Assembly: GCA_016712625.1 (NCBI GenBank)
Contig: JADJQQ010000002.1
Location: 178,501-242,500 of the forward strand
Reading direction: 5' to 3'
Source of the DNA: Candidatus Competibacteraceae bacterium
Lineage (GTDB): Bacteria; Pseudomonadota; Gammaproteobacteria; Competibacterales; Competibacteraceae
DNA: 64,000 bases
Numbering within the stretch: the stretch's first letter is position 1; every line of letters begins with the position of its first letter. Shown in pieces: positions 27,448 through 36,924 of this stretch. The notes below the pieces were generated by a model that did no database searches, was not told the DNA's origin, and saw nothing but the letters and a program-made list of their open reading frames with translations. The translations under genes and the position numbers were made by a program.

Positions 27448-28433
27448 ATGAAACAACCTGTCCGCGTCGTCATCACTGGTGCCGCCGGCAACATCGGTTA
27501 CGCCATGGCGTTTCGGATCGCCTCGGGCAGCATGTTGGGTCCCGATCAACCGGTGATCCTGCAACTGCTGGAAATCACGCCGGCGCTGCAAGCCTTGCAG
27601 GGCGTGGTGATGGAATTGAACGACTGCGCGTTTCCCCTGCTGGCCGGCGTGGTCGCCACCGACGATCTGAAAACGGCGTTCAAGGACGCTAACTTCGCCA
27701 TGCTGGTCGGCGCGCGGCCGCGCGGCCCCGGCATAGAGAGCAAGGATCTGTTAACGGCTAACGGAGCCATCTTCGGGCCCCAAGGCAAGGCGCTGAACGA
27801 TCATGCCGCCCGCGACGTGCGCGTGCTGGTGGTCGGCAATCCGGCCAATACCAATTCGCTGATCGCGGCGAGCAACGCCCCGATCTGGATCGGCGCCAGT
27901 TCCACGCCATGACCCGACTGGACCATAACCGCGCCTTGAGCCAATTAGCCGAGAAGACTGGCTCTCATGTCAACGACATTAAGAAGATGACCATCTGGGG
28001 CAACCACTCCTCAACTCAGTATCCGGACATTAGCCAATGCAAGGTTAAGGAGAAAGGGGCAACCACCTTGGTCGATCAGACTTGGTATCGCAACACCTTT
28101 ATCCCGGACGTGCAGCAGCGCGGCGCGGCCATTATCAAGGCTCGCGGCGCGTCCTCGGCCGCTTCGGCCGCCTCTTCGGCCATCGATCACATGCGCGACT
28201 GGGCGCTAGGAACGCCCGATGGCGATTGGGTCAGCATGTCGGTGCCATCGGACGGTTCCTACGGTATCGGCGAAGGGGTGATCTATTCCTATCCTTGCGT
28301 TTGCAAAAACGGCGACTATGAAATCGTGCAGGGTTTGCCGATCGACGAGTTCAGCCGCGAGAAGATGAAAGCGACTGAACAGGAGCTGCGCGAGGAACGC
28401 GCCAGCGTCGAAGACTTGCTAAAGGCCAAATAA
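27448..28433 (+). CDS. mdh: malate dehydrogenase (NAD), frameshifted at about 27882
   Basis: Malate dehydrogenase interconverts malate and oxaloacetate in the TCA cycle. The first part shows the NAD-binding GAAGNIGYA and GNPANTNSLIA. The second part, in another frame, begins MTRLDHNRALSQLAEKTG and includes the catalytic-His region IWGNHSSTQYPD. Restoring one G after GCCCC near 27882 joins them as NAPDLDRRQFHAMTRLDHN and gives a 328-residue protein of normal length. As written, the first frame stops at 27910-27912 and the second could restart at the overlapping ATG 27909. A sequencing error is the simplest explanation because the gene is central to metabolism. A real mutation cannot be excluded. 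Confidence 0.88.
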
Positions 28434-28563
28434 GCGGTCTCAAGCGATCCCCGCCAGCGTAGCGGGGACCGCTTGCAGCAAAATCGTGATGGGACAACTA
28501 CACTTTCGCAACGATATCCAAAATATCGCCGTAAACCCATAACCGCCAAACTGGAGACCATGC

Positions 28564-30458
28564 ATGACCAGCCATGAAGAGTTTCATCGCCGTTCCATCG
28601 ACGACCCGGAAGGTTTTTGGGGCGAGGAAGCCAAGAAGATCTATTGGCACAAGCCGCCCCAGAAAATCCTGGATTACTCAAACCCACCCTTCGTCAAGTG
28701 GTTTGTCGGCGGTGAAACCAACCTCTGCTACAACGCTGTCGACCGGCACCTGAAGGATCGCCCCGATCAACCGGCGCTCGTTTACATCTCCACCGAAGTC
28801 AACGAAACCAAGGTCTTTACCTACCAGGAACTGTATCGCGAAGTGAACCGCTTCGCCGCCGTGCTGCAAGAACTGGGCGTCACAAAAGGTGATCGGGTCA
28901 TCGTTTACATGCCGATGATCGCCGAAGCCACTATCGCCATGCTGGCGTGCGTCCGGCTGGGCGCGATTCACTCGGTCGTGTTTGGCGGTTTCGCTTCCGC
29001 CAATTTAGCGGTGCGCATCGACGACGCCAAGCCCAAGCTGATGATCACTTCCGACGCCGGGATGCGCGGCGGCAAACCGGTGCCGTACAAGCATCTGGTG
29101 GATGAATCCATCCGCCTGTCCAAGTTTCCCCAGAGAAAGTGCTGATCTGCAATCGGGGCTTGGACAAAGGGATGAAACTGGTCGAAGGCCGTGATGTCGA
29201 TTACGAGACGATCCGCGCCAAGCACATGGATGCCGAAGTACCCGTGGTGTGGCTGGAATCCAATGAGCCAAGCTACATCCTTTACACATCTGGGACCACT
29301 GGCATCCCCAAGGGCGTGCAGCGCGATACCGGCGGTTACACGGTCGCCTTGGCCGCCACCATGCAGCACCTGTACTGCGCCTACCCCGGCGAGGCGATGT
29401 TCGCCACCTCCGACATCGGCTGGGTGGTTGGGCATTCTTATATCGTCTATGCGCCGCTGATCACCGGCGTCACCACGATCATGTATGAAGGGCTGCCCAC
29501 CAACCCCGATCCGGGCATCTGGTGGAAGATCGTGCAGGATTACAAAGTGACTTCCATGTTTTCCTCGCCGACCGCCGTGCGCGTGCTCAAGTCGCAAGAT
29601 CCCAAGTACATGAAGATGTATGATCTATCGGCGTTGCGCTATCTGTTCTTGGCCGGCGAACCGTTGGACGAGCCGACTTCGCGCTGGATCAACGATGGTC
29701 TGGCCCGCCCGGTGCTGGATCACTACTGGCAGACCGAAACCGGTTGGCCGATGCTGACCTACCTGCCCGGCGTGGAACTGAAGCCCAATCGCTTCGGATC
29801 GCCGGGTCTGCCAAACTTCGGTTACAACATCAAAGTCATCAGCGAGGGCACCGGCGAGGAAGTGGGTCCAGGCGAGAAAGGCGTATTGGTGGTTGTACCG
29901 CCGCTGCCGCCGGGCAACCTGTCCACGGTGTGGGGCGACGACGAGCGCTTCGTCAAGAGTTACTTCAGCGGCTTTAAGGAGATGGTTTACAGTTCCTTCG
30001 ACTGGGCCGTGCGCGACGAGGATGGCTATTACTTCATCATGGGACGCACCGACGACGTGATCAATGTCGCCGGCCATCGTCTGGGTACCCGCGAAATCGA
30101 AGAGGCCATTCAGAACCATCCAGCCATCGCTGAAGTGGCGGTGATCGGCGTGGCCGACAAACTCAAGGGCCAAGTACCAGTCGGTTTTGCCCGCTTGAAG
30201 GACCCCAGCCAACTGGGCACCGAGGGCGCGGCCGAGAAACTGGAGAAGGAAGTCATCGGCAAGGTGCAGGAAATCCTGGGCGCGGTGGCCAAGCCGTCCC
30301 GAGTCCATTTCGTCACCGCGCTGCCCAAGACCCGCTCCGGTAAGCTGTTGCGGCGTTCGATCCAGGCCCTGGCCGAAGGCCGCGATCCGGGCGATCTGTC
30401 CACGCTGGACGATCCAAACTCGTTGGAAGAAGTACGCCGGGCGGTGGGTCAGTCCTAA
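28564..30458 (+). CDS. prpE: propionyl-CoA synthetase, frameshifted at about 29128
   Basis: This AMP-forming acyl-CoA synthetase activates propionate to propionyl-CoA. The N-terminal part (28564-29145) includes HSVVFGGFASANLAVRIDDA. The C-terminal part (29139-30458) includes the AMP-binding loop YTSGTTGIPKGVQRD, IGWVVGHSY and the C-terminal catalytic Lys region LPKTRSGKLLRRSIQA. Adding one C to the CCCC run at 29128-29131 fuses the frames through FPPEKVLICNRGL, giving 631 residues, close to the about 628 of Escherichia coli PrpE, which it resembles throughout. No prpBCD genes are nearby. A hairpin terminator follows at 30524-30560. Confidence 0.87.
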
Positions 30459-30523
30459 GCGATTTGCATTAGCCGCCCGTGGTTTCGCGCCATCGGCGGA
30501 TTTAGCTCTCAGCGATTCACTCG

Positions 30524-30560
30524 AAACCCTTCCCCGTTACTTCTGGGGAAGGGTTTTTTT
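30524..30560 (+). terminator. rho-independent terminator after prpE
   Basis: A perfect 12-bp stem (AAACCCTTCCCC at 30524-30535 with GGGGAAGGGTTT at 30545-30556) with a 9-base loop is followed by a run of seven or more T on the plus strand. It terminates prpE. On the opposite strand it also lies just past the convergent acyl-CoA synthetase gene but lacks a T tail there. Confidence 0.9.
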
Positions 30561-30578
30561 AATGATAAGGCTTCCGAC

Positions 30579-32221
30579 TTAAAGCGCCTTGGCCCGCTCG
30601 CGCAGCACGAACTTCTGCATCTTGCCGGTCGAAGTTTTCGGCAGTGGTCCGAATACCACGGTCTTCGGTACCTTAAAGCGGGCCAATTGGCTGCGGCAAA
30701 ACTCGATGATTTCCTCTTCGGTGGTATTTTCCTTGCCAGGCTGGAGCGTGACGAAGGCGCAGGGGTTTCGCCCCACTTCTCGTCAGGTCGCGCCACTACC
30801 GCCACTTCGAATACCGCCGGATGCCGGTACAGCACGTCCTCCACCTCAATGGTGGAGATATTTTCGCCACCGGAAATGATGATGTCCTTGGAGCGATCCT
30901 TGATATCGATGTAACCGTTTTCGTGCCAGACCGCCAAATCGCCGCTGTGGAACCAGCCGCCTTCGAACGCTTCCTCGCTGGCGCTGGGATTCTTGAGATA
31001 ACCCTTCATCACGTTATTGCCGCGCATGAAGATTTCGCCGATGCTCTTACCGTCCTTAGGCATGGGTTCCAAGGTTTGGGGATGCGCGATCATCAATCCT
31101 TCCAACATCGGATAGCGCACGCCTTGCCGGGACTTGAGCACGGCCCGCTCTTCCAAGCTCTTCTCGTTCCATTCGTCGTGCCAGGCGCACACCACCGCTG
31201 GGCCGTAAGTTTCGGTCAGGCCGTAAACGTGGGTGACTTCGAAGTGCATCCGCTCCATGCCTTCGATGACGGCGGCGGGTGGAGCCGCGCCGGCGGTCAT
31301 GACCTTGACCCGGTGGTTGATACCGGCTTTCATCTCGTCTGGGGCGTTCTTGAGGGTATTCAGCACGATCGGCGCGCCGCAGAAATGGTTGACTTTTTCC
31401 CGCTTGATCAGATCGAACACCAAGTCGGCGCGGACCTGTCGCAGGCAGACGTTGGTGCCCACCGTGGCGGCGATGGTCCAGGGGAAACACCAGCCGTTGC
31501 AGTGAAACATCGGCAACGTCCAGAGATAAACCGGATGCAGGCCCATGTCCCACACCATCGCGTTGCAAACCGCGTTCAGATAAGCGCCGCGATGGTGATA
31601 GACCACGCCCTTCGGATTGCCGGTCGTTCCTGAGGTATAGTTCAGCGAAATGGCCTGCCATTCGTCAGCTGGATTTTGCCAGGCGAACTCTGGATCTCCT
31701 TCGGCAATAAACGCTTCATAATCCAGCGCCCCCAGCTTTTCGCCGCCGACAAACTGCGGGTCATCAACATCGATCACCAGCGGGCGCTTTGCCGGCTCTA
31801 TCATTTGCAGCGCCTTCTTGATGGTTTCGGAAAACTCACGGTCGGTAAACAGGATCTTCGCTTCACCGTGGCCGAGCATGAAGGCAATCGCTTCGGCGTC
31901 CAAGCGTATATTGAGAGTGTTGAGCACCCCTCCAGTCATCGGCACGCCGAAATGCATCTCGAACATTTCTGGAATATTTGGCAACATGGCCGCCACTGTT
32001 TGGCCCAAACCAATACCGCGCTTTTGCAACGCGGACGCCAGCCGCCGACAACGGGCGTAGGTATCTTTCCAATTGCGCCGGACCGGGCCATGCACCGCCG
32101 CGATTTTGTAGGGATAAACCGCCGCGGCGCGTTCGAGGAAGGTCAGCGGAGTCAGTGGCACAAAATTGGCGGCGTTCTGGTCCAAATGCATGGTATACGG
32201 ATTTTGGCCTGGGGCGCTCAT
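30579..32221 (-). CDS. medium/long-chain acyl-CoA synthetase (AMP-forming), frameshifted at about 30763
   Basis: This ANL-superfamily ligase (FadD-like) activates a carboxylic acid with ATP and CoA. It shows the P-loop YTSGTTGNPKGVVYHH (about 187-202), YGLTETYGP, the hinge YIDIKDRSKDIIISGGENIS, and a C-terminal Lys in LPKTSTGKMQKF. That last segment lies in a different frame (30579-30776). Adding one base to the GGGG run at 30762-30765 (CCCC on the coding strand) joins PDEKWGETP to CAFVTLQPG and gives a 547-residue protein of normal length. As written, the first frame runs on to about 30509 with an unrelated, Arg/Ser-rich tail. The substrate is unknown. The gene is followed downstream by the terminator and convergent prpE. 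Confidence 0.85.
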
Positions 32222-32300
32222 GGCGGATATCCTCTGATGGCAGTTATTCTGATGGCAGTTAATGGTGTCTTTACGACGGGACGCGGCGGCTACGGTTCAC

Positions 32301-33098
32301 TCAGCAACCCTTCCATTCCGGCTTGCGCTTGGCGATGAACGCATCAATGCCTTCGCGGGCGTCCTCGCTGTTCATGTTGCAAGCCATCGTCTCGCTCGCA
32401 CAAGCATAGGCGGCTTCCAAGCCCATCTCCAGCTGCCGATAAAACAACTCTTTACCCATGGCGATGGCCAGCGGGGATTTGCTGCAAATGGAATCGGCCA
32501 ATTTCCACACGGCGGCATCCAATTGATCCAGCGGCGCGATGCGGTTGATCAAGCCCTGCTGTAAGGCGGTCGGCGCATCGATGAAATCGCCGGTCAACAG
32601 TAAATCCAACGCCGGCTTGCGACCCAGATTACGGCTCAGCGCGACGCCGGGGGTAGCGCAGAACAGACCGACATTGATACCTGATGTCGCGAAACGGGCA
32701 TTATCGGAAGCGACGGCCAGATCGCAAGCCGCGACCAGCTGGCAGCCGGCCGCGGTGGCGATACCGTGCACGCGGGCAATCACCGGCCGCGGCAAGCGGT
32801 TGATGGTCAGCATCACCCGCCCGCATTGCGCGAACAGCGCTTGATGAAACGCCGGGTCGGTATGGGCGCGCATCTCTTTGAGGTCATGGCCGGCGCAGAA
32901 CGCCGGACCACTGCCCGCGATCACCACCACACGGACCGTTTTATCGCTTGCCACAACATCCAGCTCGGTTTGCAATGCGGCCAGCATGGCTTGAGATAAG
33001 GCGTTATATTGTTTCGGCCGGTTGAGCGTCAGGGTAGCGACGCCCGCCTCGATCTGACGCAGAACGAGGGCTTCCTCGGAATGGGCGGTGGTGCTCAT
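32301..33098 (-). CDS. enoyl-CoA hydratase/isomerase family protein
   Basis: This 265-residue crotonase-fold protein resembles ECHDC3-type hydratases. The oxyanion-hole segments are visible as PAFCAGHDLKEM (about 65-76) and HGIATAAGCQLVAACDLAVA (about 110-129). The second catalytic Glu of true hydratases is not obvious in the ATSGINVGLFCATP segment, so the reaction may differ from hydration. It lies 80 bp upstream of the acyl-CoA synthetase gene on the same strand, consistent with a small acyl-CoA catabolic operon. Confidence 0.85.
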   Translation of the reverse strand: MSTTAHSEEALVLRQIEAGVATLTLNRPKQYNALSQAMLAALQTELDVVASDKTVRVVVIAGSGPAFCAGHDLKEMRAHTDPAFHQALFAQCGRVMLTINRLPRPVIARVHGIATAAGCQLVAACDLAVASDNARFATSGINVGLFCATPGVALSRNLGRKPALDLLLTGDFIDAPTALQQGLINRIAPLDQLDAAVWKLADSICSKSPLAIAMGKELFYRQLEMGLEAAYACASETMACNMNSEDAREGIDAFIAKRKPEWKGC

Positions 33099-33241
33099 GA
33101 TGGTGATTCTCCTTCAGCAGGATTGAGTTACTCGAAATTTCGGAGGTTGAGGTATATGCTATTGACCAACTTCGACAGCTATTCACTCCGGTTTAGCTAC
33201 AGAGCGGTGACTTTCTCAGGGATCGAATCATTGCCCTAACA

Positions 33242-34522
33242 ATGACCCTTTCACAAGAACTCTGTAACGACACACTGCCGCCATTCTTGGTTGACCGCCG
33301 CAGTAACCCCATGCCGGGCCATCGGATCGAGCTGCTGGTGGAAATCAGCGTTCTCGCCTTGCGCGACTGCCTGTTAGAAACACTGCTCGAACAGGCAACA
33401 GCCAGCTTGCAGTCCTTTGGAGGCCAGCGCAGTTTACTCTTTCGCCAGCCAAAAAATGAACAACCCACCATGTACAGCCAGGGACGCTGGCGGGAATTAG
33501 ATTTGGAATTGGGCTGCGACCAGAGCCTGCGAGCCACGCTCGCCGCGCTGGGAACACGCGCCGCTGTCAGTTGGCTACAGGCCGAGATGGCCGAATCGCT
33601 GGAGGTGTTGGTGCTGCCAGACGATGAGATTCTGCTCCTGCTGCCTTTGTTGCAAGCGTCTAGCGGTTTACTGGTTCTTGGCGTTTTCATCAATCATATT
33701 CTCGACGAGGAACACCATCGTTTTTTGTGCGCCTTGGGACGCGTGCTGGCTGCCGCTTTATCCCGGCAAGAGACGGACGCCCACCGGCAGGCCGAGTTAG
33801 CGCACGCTGGGCGGCTGTTATTGCTGGGCGAAATGACTTCCAGTCTGATCCACGAGCTCAATCAGCCCTTGGCCGCCATCCTCAACTACGCTCACGGCAG
33901 CCAGCGACAGCTGGAAATCGAAGCCCTTCCGACAGCCATCATGTACGAGCGACTCGATAAAATCGCCACCCAGGCTTGTCGCGCCAGCGAATTGGTCAAG
34001 CGTTTGCGACGACTCATCCGCAAGGAACCGATCAATCAAATCACCGCCGTCGATCTAGCACGCTTGCTAAACGATACCGTCAAGCTCTGTGAGGCTGACG
34101 CTCGCCAACAACACCTCCAGATCAAGCTCCATCTGCCCCAAGCGCCCCTGCCTGAAGTGGCCGGTGATCCGATTCAGATGGAGCAAACCCTGCTCAATCT
34201 GTTGCTCAACGCTATCGAAGCAGGCCCACATCCCACCCTAAAAAGCGGCGTTATCACGGTGGAAGCCAACAGTCTAGGGCCAGATTGCGTATTGGTCCGC
34301 GTGCGCGATCAAGGGCCGGGATTGCCGGATGATGGCAATATCGAACTGTTATTTCAGCCTTTTCATACCACCCATTCAGAAGGCTTGGGCTTAGGCTTGG
34401 CTATCAGCCGTTCTCTGGTCGAAAGCCAGGGCGGCCGCTTGTGGGCGGAGCGCAACGAGGAGGGCGGCGCCACCTTTAATCTGACCTTACCAGTCGCCAA
34501 GATCGCGGGGGCGATATCGTGA
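33242..34522 (+). CDS. sensor histidine kinase, FixL/DctB-like catalytic core
   Basis: This 426-residue kinase has an N-terminal region of about 180 residues with no transmembrane segment or clear PAS signature, possibly a divergent GAF-like cytosolic sensor. The phosphoacceptor box is GEMTSSLIHELNQPLAAILN with His204, followed by the N box LLNLLLNAIEA and G boxes DQGPGLPDDG and GLGLGLAISRSLVES. The HELNQPL type is typical of kinases paired with FixJ-like regulators. The stop overlaps the start of the response regulator as GTGA. The signal sensed is unknown. Confidence 0.88.
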   Translation: MTLSQELCNDTLPPFLVDRRSNPMPGHRIELLVEISVLALRDCLLETLLEQATASLQSFGGQRSLLFRQPKNEQPTMYSQGRWRELDLELGCDQSLRATLAALGTRAAVSWLQAEMAESLEVLVLPDDEILLLLPLLQASSGLLVLGVFINHILDEEHHRFLCALGRVLAAALSRQETDAHRQAELAHAGRLLLLGEMTSSLIHELNQPLAAILNYAHGSQRQLEIEALPTAIMYERLDKIATQACRASELVKRLRRLIRKEPINQITAVDLARLLNDTVKLCEADARQQHLQIKLHLPQAPLPEVAGDPIQMEQTLLNLLLNAIEAGPHPTLKSGVITVEANSLGPDCVLVRVRDQGPGLPDDGNIELLFQPFHTTHSEGLGLGLAISRSLVESQGGRLWAERNEEGGATFNLTLPVAKIAGAIS

Positions 34523-35211
34523 GCAGCTCCGAGGCTCCTCTGGTTTATGTGGTGGACGACGATCCCACCTTGCGCGACTCGCTGCGATGTCTGTTGGAAT
34601 CAGTCGGATTGCGGACGCTGGTTTTTGCCAATACCGAAATGTTTCTGCAAGACTATCAACCGAACCGGCCGGGCTGTTTGTTATTGGATATCCGTATTCC
34701 AGGCCACAACGATTTAAGCTCCCAGCAATATCTGCGCGATCATGGCATTGATGTCGCTGTGGTGATTATCACTGGCCACGGCAGTGTGGCGACCGCGGTC
34801 GCGGCCATGAAGCAAGGCGCGCTGGATTTCATCGAAAAACCCTTCAACGATCAACTCTTGTTAGACTGTGTTCACAGCGCGCTGGTCAATGATCGGGCGC
34901 GGCGCGGCACGCGCGCCCTTCGCCAGGATTTACGACGCCGACTCAACACGCTAACGCCGCGCGAGCATGATGTACTGCGCCAGGTGGTGGAAGGTCTGTC
35001 CAATCGGGAAATTGCTGAAGTCTTGAGCTTGAGTCGGAAAACCGTCGAAGTCCACCGCGCGAAGGTCATGCAAAAAATGCGGGCGACTACCTTGTCGCAA
35101 CTGATCAGAATGGCGATGGCGGTCGATATCATTAAGATTTTTGATGAGGCTGGCGTAATCTCTTCGTCAAAAACCGCCTTGACCGATGATTTTAAAGTGT
35201 CATGTGTTTAA
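34519..35211 (+). CDS. FixJ-family response regulator (receiver + LuxR-type HTH)
   Basis: This 230-residue response regulator has the acidic pocket VVDDDP (11-16), phosphoacceptor Asp57 in CLLLDIRIPG, the conserved Thr in ITGHG and Lys in FIEKPF, and a C-terminal LuxR HTH (LTPREHDVLRQVVEGLSNRE with NREIAEVLSLSRKTVEVHRAK). The GTG start at 34519 overlaps the kinase stop, so the pair is translationally coupled. The target genes are unknown. The 10-bp overlap with the following TANGO2-like gene suggests it is part of the same transcript. Confidence 0.9.
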   Translation: MSSSEAPLVYVVDDDPTLRDSLRCLLESVGLRTLVFANTEMFLQDYQPNRPGCLLLDIRIPGHNDLSSQQYLRDHGIDVAVVIITGHGSVATAVAAMKQGALDFIEKPFNDQLLLDCVHSALVNDRARRGTRALRQDLRRRLNTLTPREHDVLRQVVEGLSNREIAEVLSLSRKTVEVHRAKVMQKMRATTLSQLIRMAMAVDIIKIFDEAGVISSSKTALTDDFKVSCV

Positions 35212-36023
35212 TTCTGGTCGCCTACCGCCACCATCCAAGCTATCCGTTGATCGTCGCGGCCAATCGCGATGAGTTTTACGACCGTCCCACCGCGGCACTG
35301 GCCTTCTGGAGCGACACTCCAACGATCATGGCGGGTCGCGACCTCAAGGCGGGCGGCGCCTGGCTAGGCGTCACCCCGACCGGTCGCTTCGCCGCGCTGA
35401 CGAACTATCGCGATCCAGCTCGGCTGATACCCAGTGCGCCCTCCCGCGGTCAGCTGGTCAGCGACTATCTGCGAAGCGAAGAGCCCGCGCGCGCTTATCT
35501 TGATCGATTAGCCCAACAAGCCGACGTTTATAACGGTTTTAATCTGCTGCTGGGTGATGCGGAAGGCTTGTTTTATTATGCCAATTTTGACGGCCCACCC
35601 CGCGCGCTGGCCCCTGGCCTATACGGCCTCAGCAATCACTTTCTAGATACGCCCTGGCCCAAAGTGGAGCGGAGTCGCGCGGCCTTGCGCCGCGTGTTGC
35701 AGCGATGCACCCATCCAACGGCTGATGAGCTGCTAGGCATACTCACTGATCGTATGCCCGCGCCCGATGGTGAACTGCCCCGCACCGGCGTTCCGCTGGA
35801 ATGGGAACGCTGGCTATCGCCGATATTCATCGCCGCGCCGGGCTACGGCACCCGCGCCTCCACCGTTCTGCTGGCGCGTGCGTTCGGCGGCGCTCGCCTA
35901 GTCGAGGTCACATGGCCAGATAGCAGCCGGCGGGAATGGGAAATCGACTGGCCGACGTCAACCTCGAATACCGCCACGCCAATGCCCACTCAAAATCCGC
36001 CCGCCGATCCGCTGCTAAATTAG
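35202..36023 (+). CDS. NRDE/TANGO2 family protein
   Basis: This 273-residue protein of the NRDE (TANGO2, PF05742) family starts MCLILVAYRHHPSYPLIVAANRDEFYDRP. The Cys2 that would become N-terminal and the NRDE motif are characteristic, and an Ntn-hydrolase-like fold is generally proposed. Eukaryotic TANGO2 has been linked to heme/lipid handling and mitochondrial metabolism. The bacterial role is not settled. The start overlaps the response regulator by 10 bp, so the gene is likely co-expressed with the two-component system. It ends 134 bp before tRNA-Arg. Confidence 0.88.
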   Translation: MCLILVAYRHHPSYPLIVAANRDEFYDRPTAALAFWSDTPTIMAGRDLKAGGAWLGVTPTGRFAALTNYRDPARLIPSAPSRGQLVSDYLRSEEPARAYLDRLAQQADVYNGFNLLLGDAEGLFYYANFDGPPRALAPGLYGLSNHFLDTPWPKVERSRAALRRVLQRCTHPTADELLGILTDRMPAPDGELPRTGVPLEWERWLSPIFIAAPGYGTRASTVLLARAFGGARLVEVTWPDSSRREWEIDWPTSTSNTATPMPTQNPPADPLLN

Positions 36024-36157
36024 CCTATCAACTGATTCGATCCCGTTCCCCCCGCAACCCTCCCCTTGTCCGGGCGACGCGCGATCAGCTATCCTAGTTG
36101 AAGCACATGCCCATAAACTCGGTGCTAGTTAAGCTCTTTGGACACCCTCCTCGTTCA

Positions 36158-36231
36158 GCCCCGGTAGCTCAGTTGGATAGAGCGCACCCCTCCTAAGGGT
36201 GAGGTCACAGGTTCAATTCCTGTTCGGGGCG
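36158..36231 (+). tRNA. tRNA-Arg (anticodon CCT)
   Basis: A complete cloverleaf can be drawn. The 7-bp acceptor stem runs from GCCCCGG (36158) to TCGGGGC (36224-36230), with one G-U pair. The D arm is GCTC/GAGC, and the anticodon stem CACCC/GGGTG encloses loop CTCCTAA. The T arm carries GTTCAATTC. The anticodon CCT reads AGG (Arg). No CCA is encoded. The 3' half, from the anticodon loop to position 36230, forms the left attachment repeat of the integrated element, so the intact tRNA is at the left end. Confidence 0.95.
36190..36230 (+). repeat. attL: 41-bp direct repeat in tRNA-Arg
   Basis: This segment starts CTCCTAAGGGTGAGGTCACA and runs to the last acceptor-stem base. It is identical to 46007-46047, and the flanking bases differ at both ends (C/G before, G/A after). 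It includes the anticodon loop and T arm, the usual crossover region for tyrosine integrases that target tRNA genes. Confidence 0.93.
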
Positions 36232-36315
36232 CTCTGTTTTCAATGACTTAGGCCAACTGTTCCAAAGGTCGGAACTGGGCTGTCGTGCAGTCGTCGTGCA
36301 ATTTTTGATTCGGCC

Positions 36316-36600
36316 TCAAATCAAATCAATCCGCTCTTGTAAGAAATCCGCAACGCTTGGTAGGCATTGTCGTCTGATGATGGTCATAAACTGTTCCGCT
36401 GAAAAAGGGGGATTGGATAAGCTTGCGCGTTGCTCCTTAGCGACGCACTCTAAAACCGGCGACTCCAAATCTGCAAGGTCAAGAATGAATTCATCCAGGT
36501 GAATGGCGCAAACTCCGAACTTATCGAGTATGGCGCTAGGGAAATCTTTCAGATTCATCGTAACGATAGCACTAGCACCTGCCGCAACATTGCCAGGCAA
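36316..36600 (-). pseudogene. C-terminal remnant of a PIN-domain protein
   Basis: The 94 codons match the C-terminal half of PIN_3-type toxins: AIVTMNLKDFPSAILDKFG, the HLDEFILDL segment, EQRASLSNPPFSAEQFM and a final ERQ/LP-like region. The N-terminal half with the first catalytic Asp residues is missing, and an in-frame stop precedes the only possible (TTG) start. No antitoxin is seen next to it. It lies at the left end of the element, just inside attL, and appears non-functional. Confidence 0.6.
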
Positions 36601-36647
36601 TGGGTGACATCAATTCAATACCCGCTGCTCAGCGTGCTTGCGAAAAC

Positions 36648-36920
36648 CTAATCAGGTTTACGCTGACCTATGGCACGAACGGTGCTGGCTGAAACGCCAT
36701 ACCGCTGGGCAATGGCAGGGATAGGCCGGCCTTCGGCTAGGGCTTGCTGGATGCCGCGGTTACGGCGGCGGTAGTCACGTAGTGGCCAATGGATCGCCTG
36801 ACCACCGAACGCTTTGCAAAGTTGATTCACGATGCTATCGACCAAATCCATGCCTTGACCCCCTGCATTCGCGGCTAACATGATGGCGGCGCCGGCCTCC
36901 GCGATGACCCTGCCATTCAT
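36648..36920 (-). CDS. Mor-like HTH DNA-binding protein
   Basis: This 90-residue protein ends in a helix-turn-helix region (GGQAIHWPLRDYRRRNRGIQ, then ALAEGRPIPAIAQRYGVSAS and TVRAIGQRK). It follows the pattern of Mor/C transcription activators of Mu-like phages: Gly-Gly, a Pro-containing beta strand, RN..I, and an HTH. The ATG at 36920 is chosen because GGAGG precedes it and it begins 4 bp after the upstream gene's stop. An upstream start at 37001 would overlap that gene. The likely role is transcriptional control of element genes. The targets are unknown. Confidence 0.65.
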   Translation of the reverse strand: MNGRVIAEAGAAIMLAANAGGQGMDLVDSIVNQLCKAFGGQAIHWPLRDYRRRNRGIQQALAEGRPIPAIAQRYGVSASTVRAIGQRKPD

Positions 36921-36924
36921 TGCC

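Noticed and set aside
27074..27451. 125-codon plus-strand frame upstream of mdh
   Set aside because: It shows no family pattern, no ribosome-binding site and an unlikely composition, and it ends within the mdh start.
27909..28433. Second mdh frame as an independent gene
   Set aside because: It starts in the middle of the conserved malate dehydrogenase fold and aligns as the direct continuation of the first frame.
36612..36660. Upstream extension of the PIN-domain gene
   Set aside because: An in-frame TGA precedes the conserved part, and the sequence upstream does not match the missing N-terminal half.
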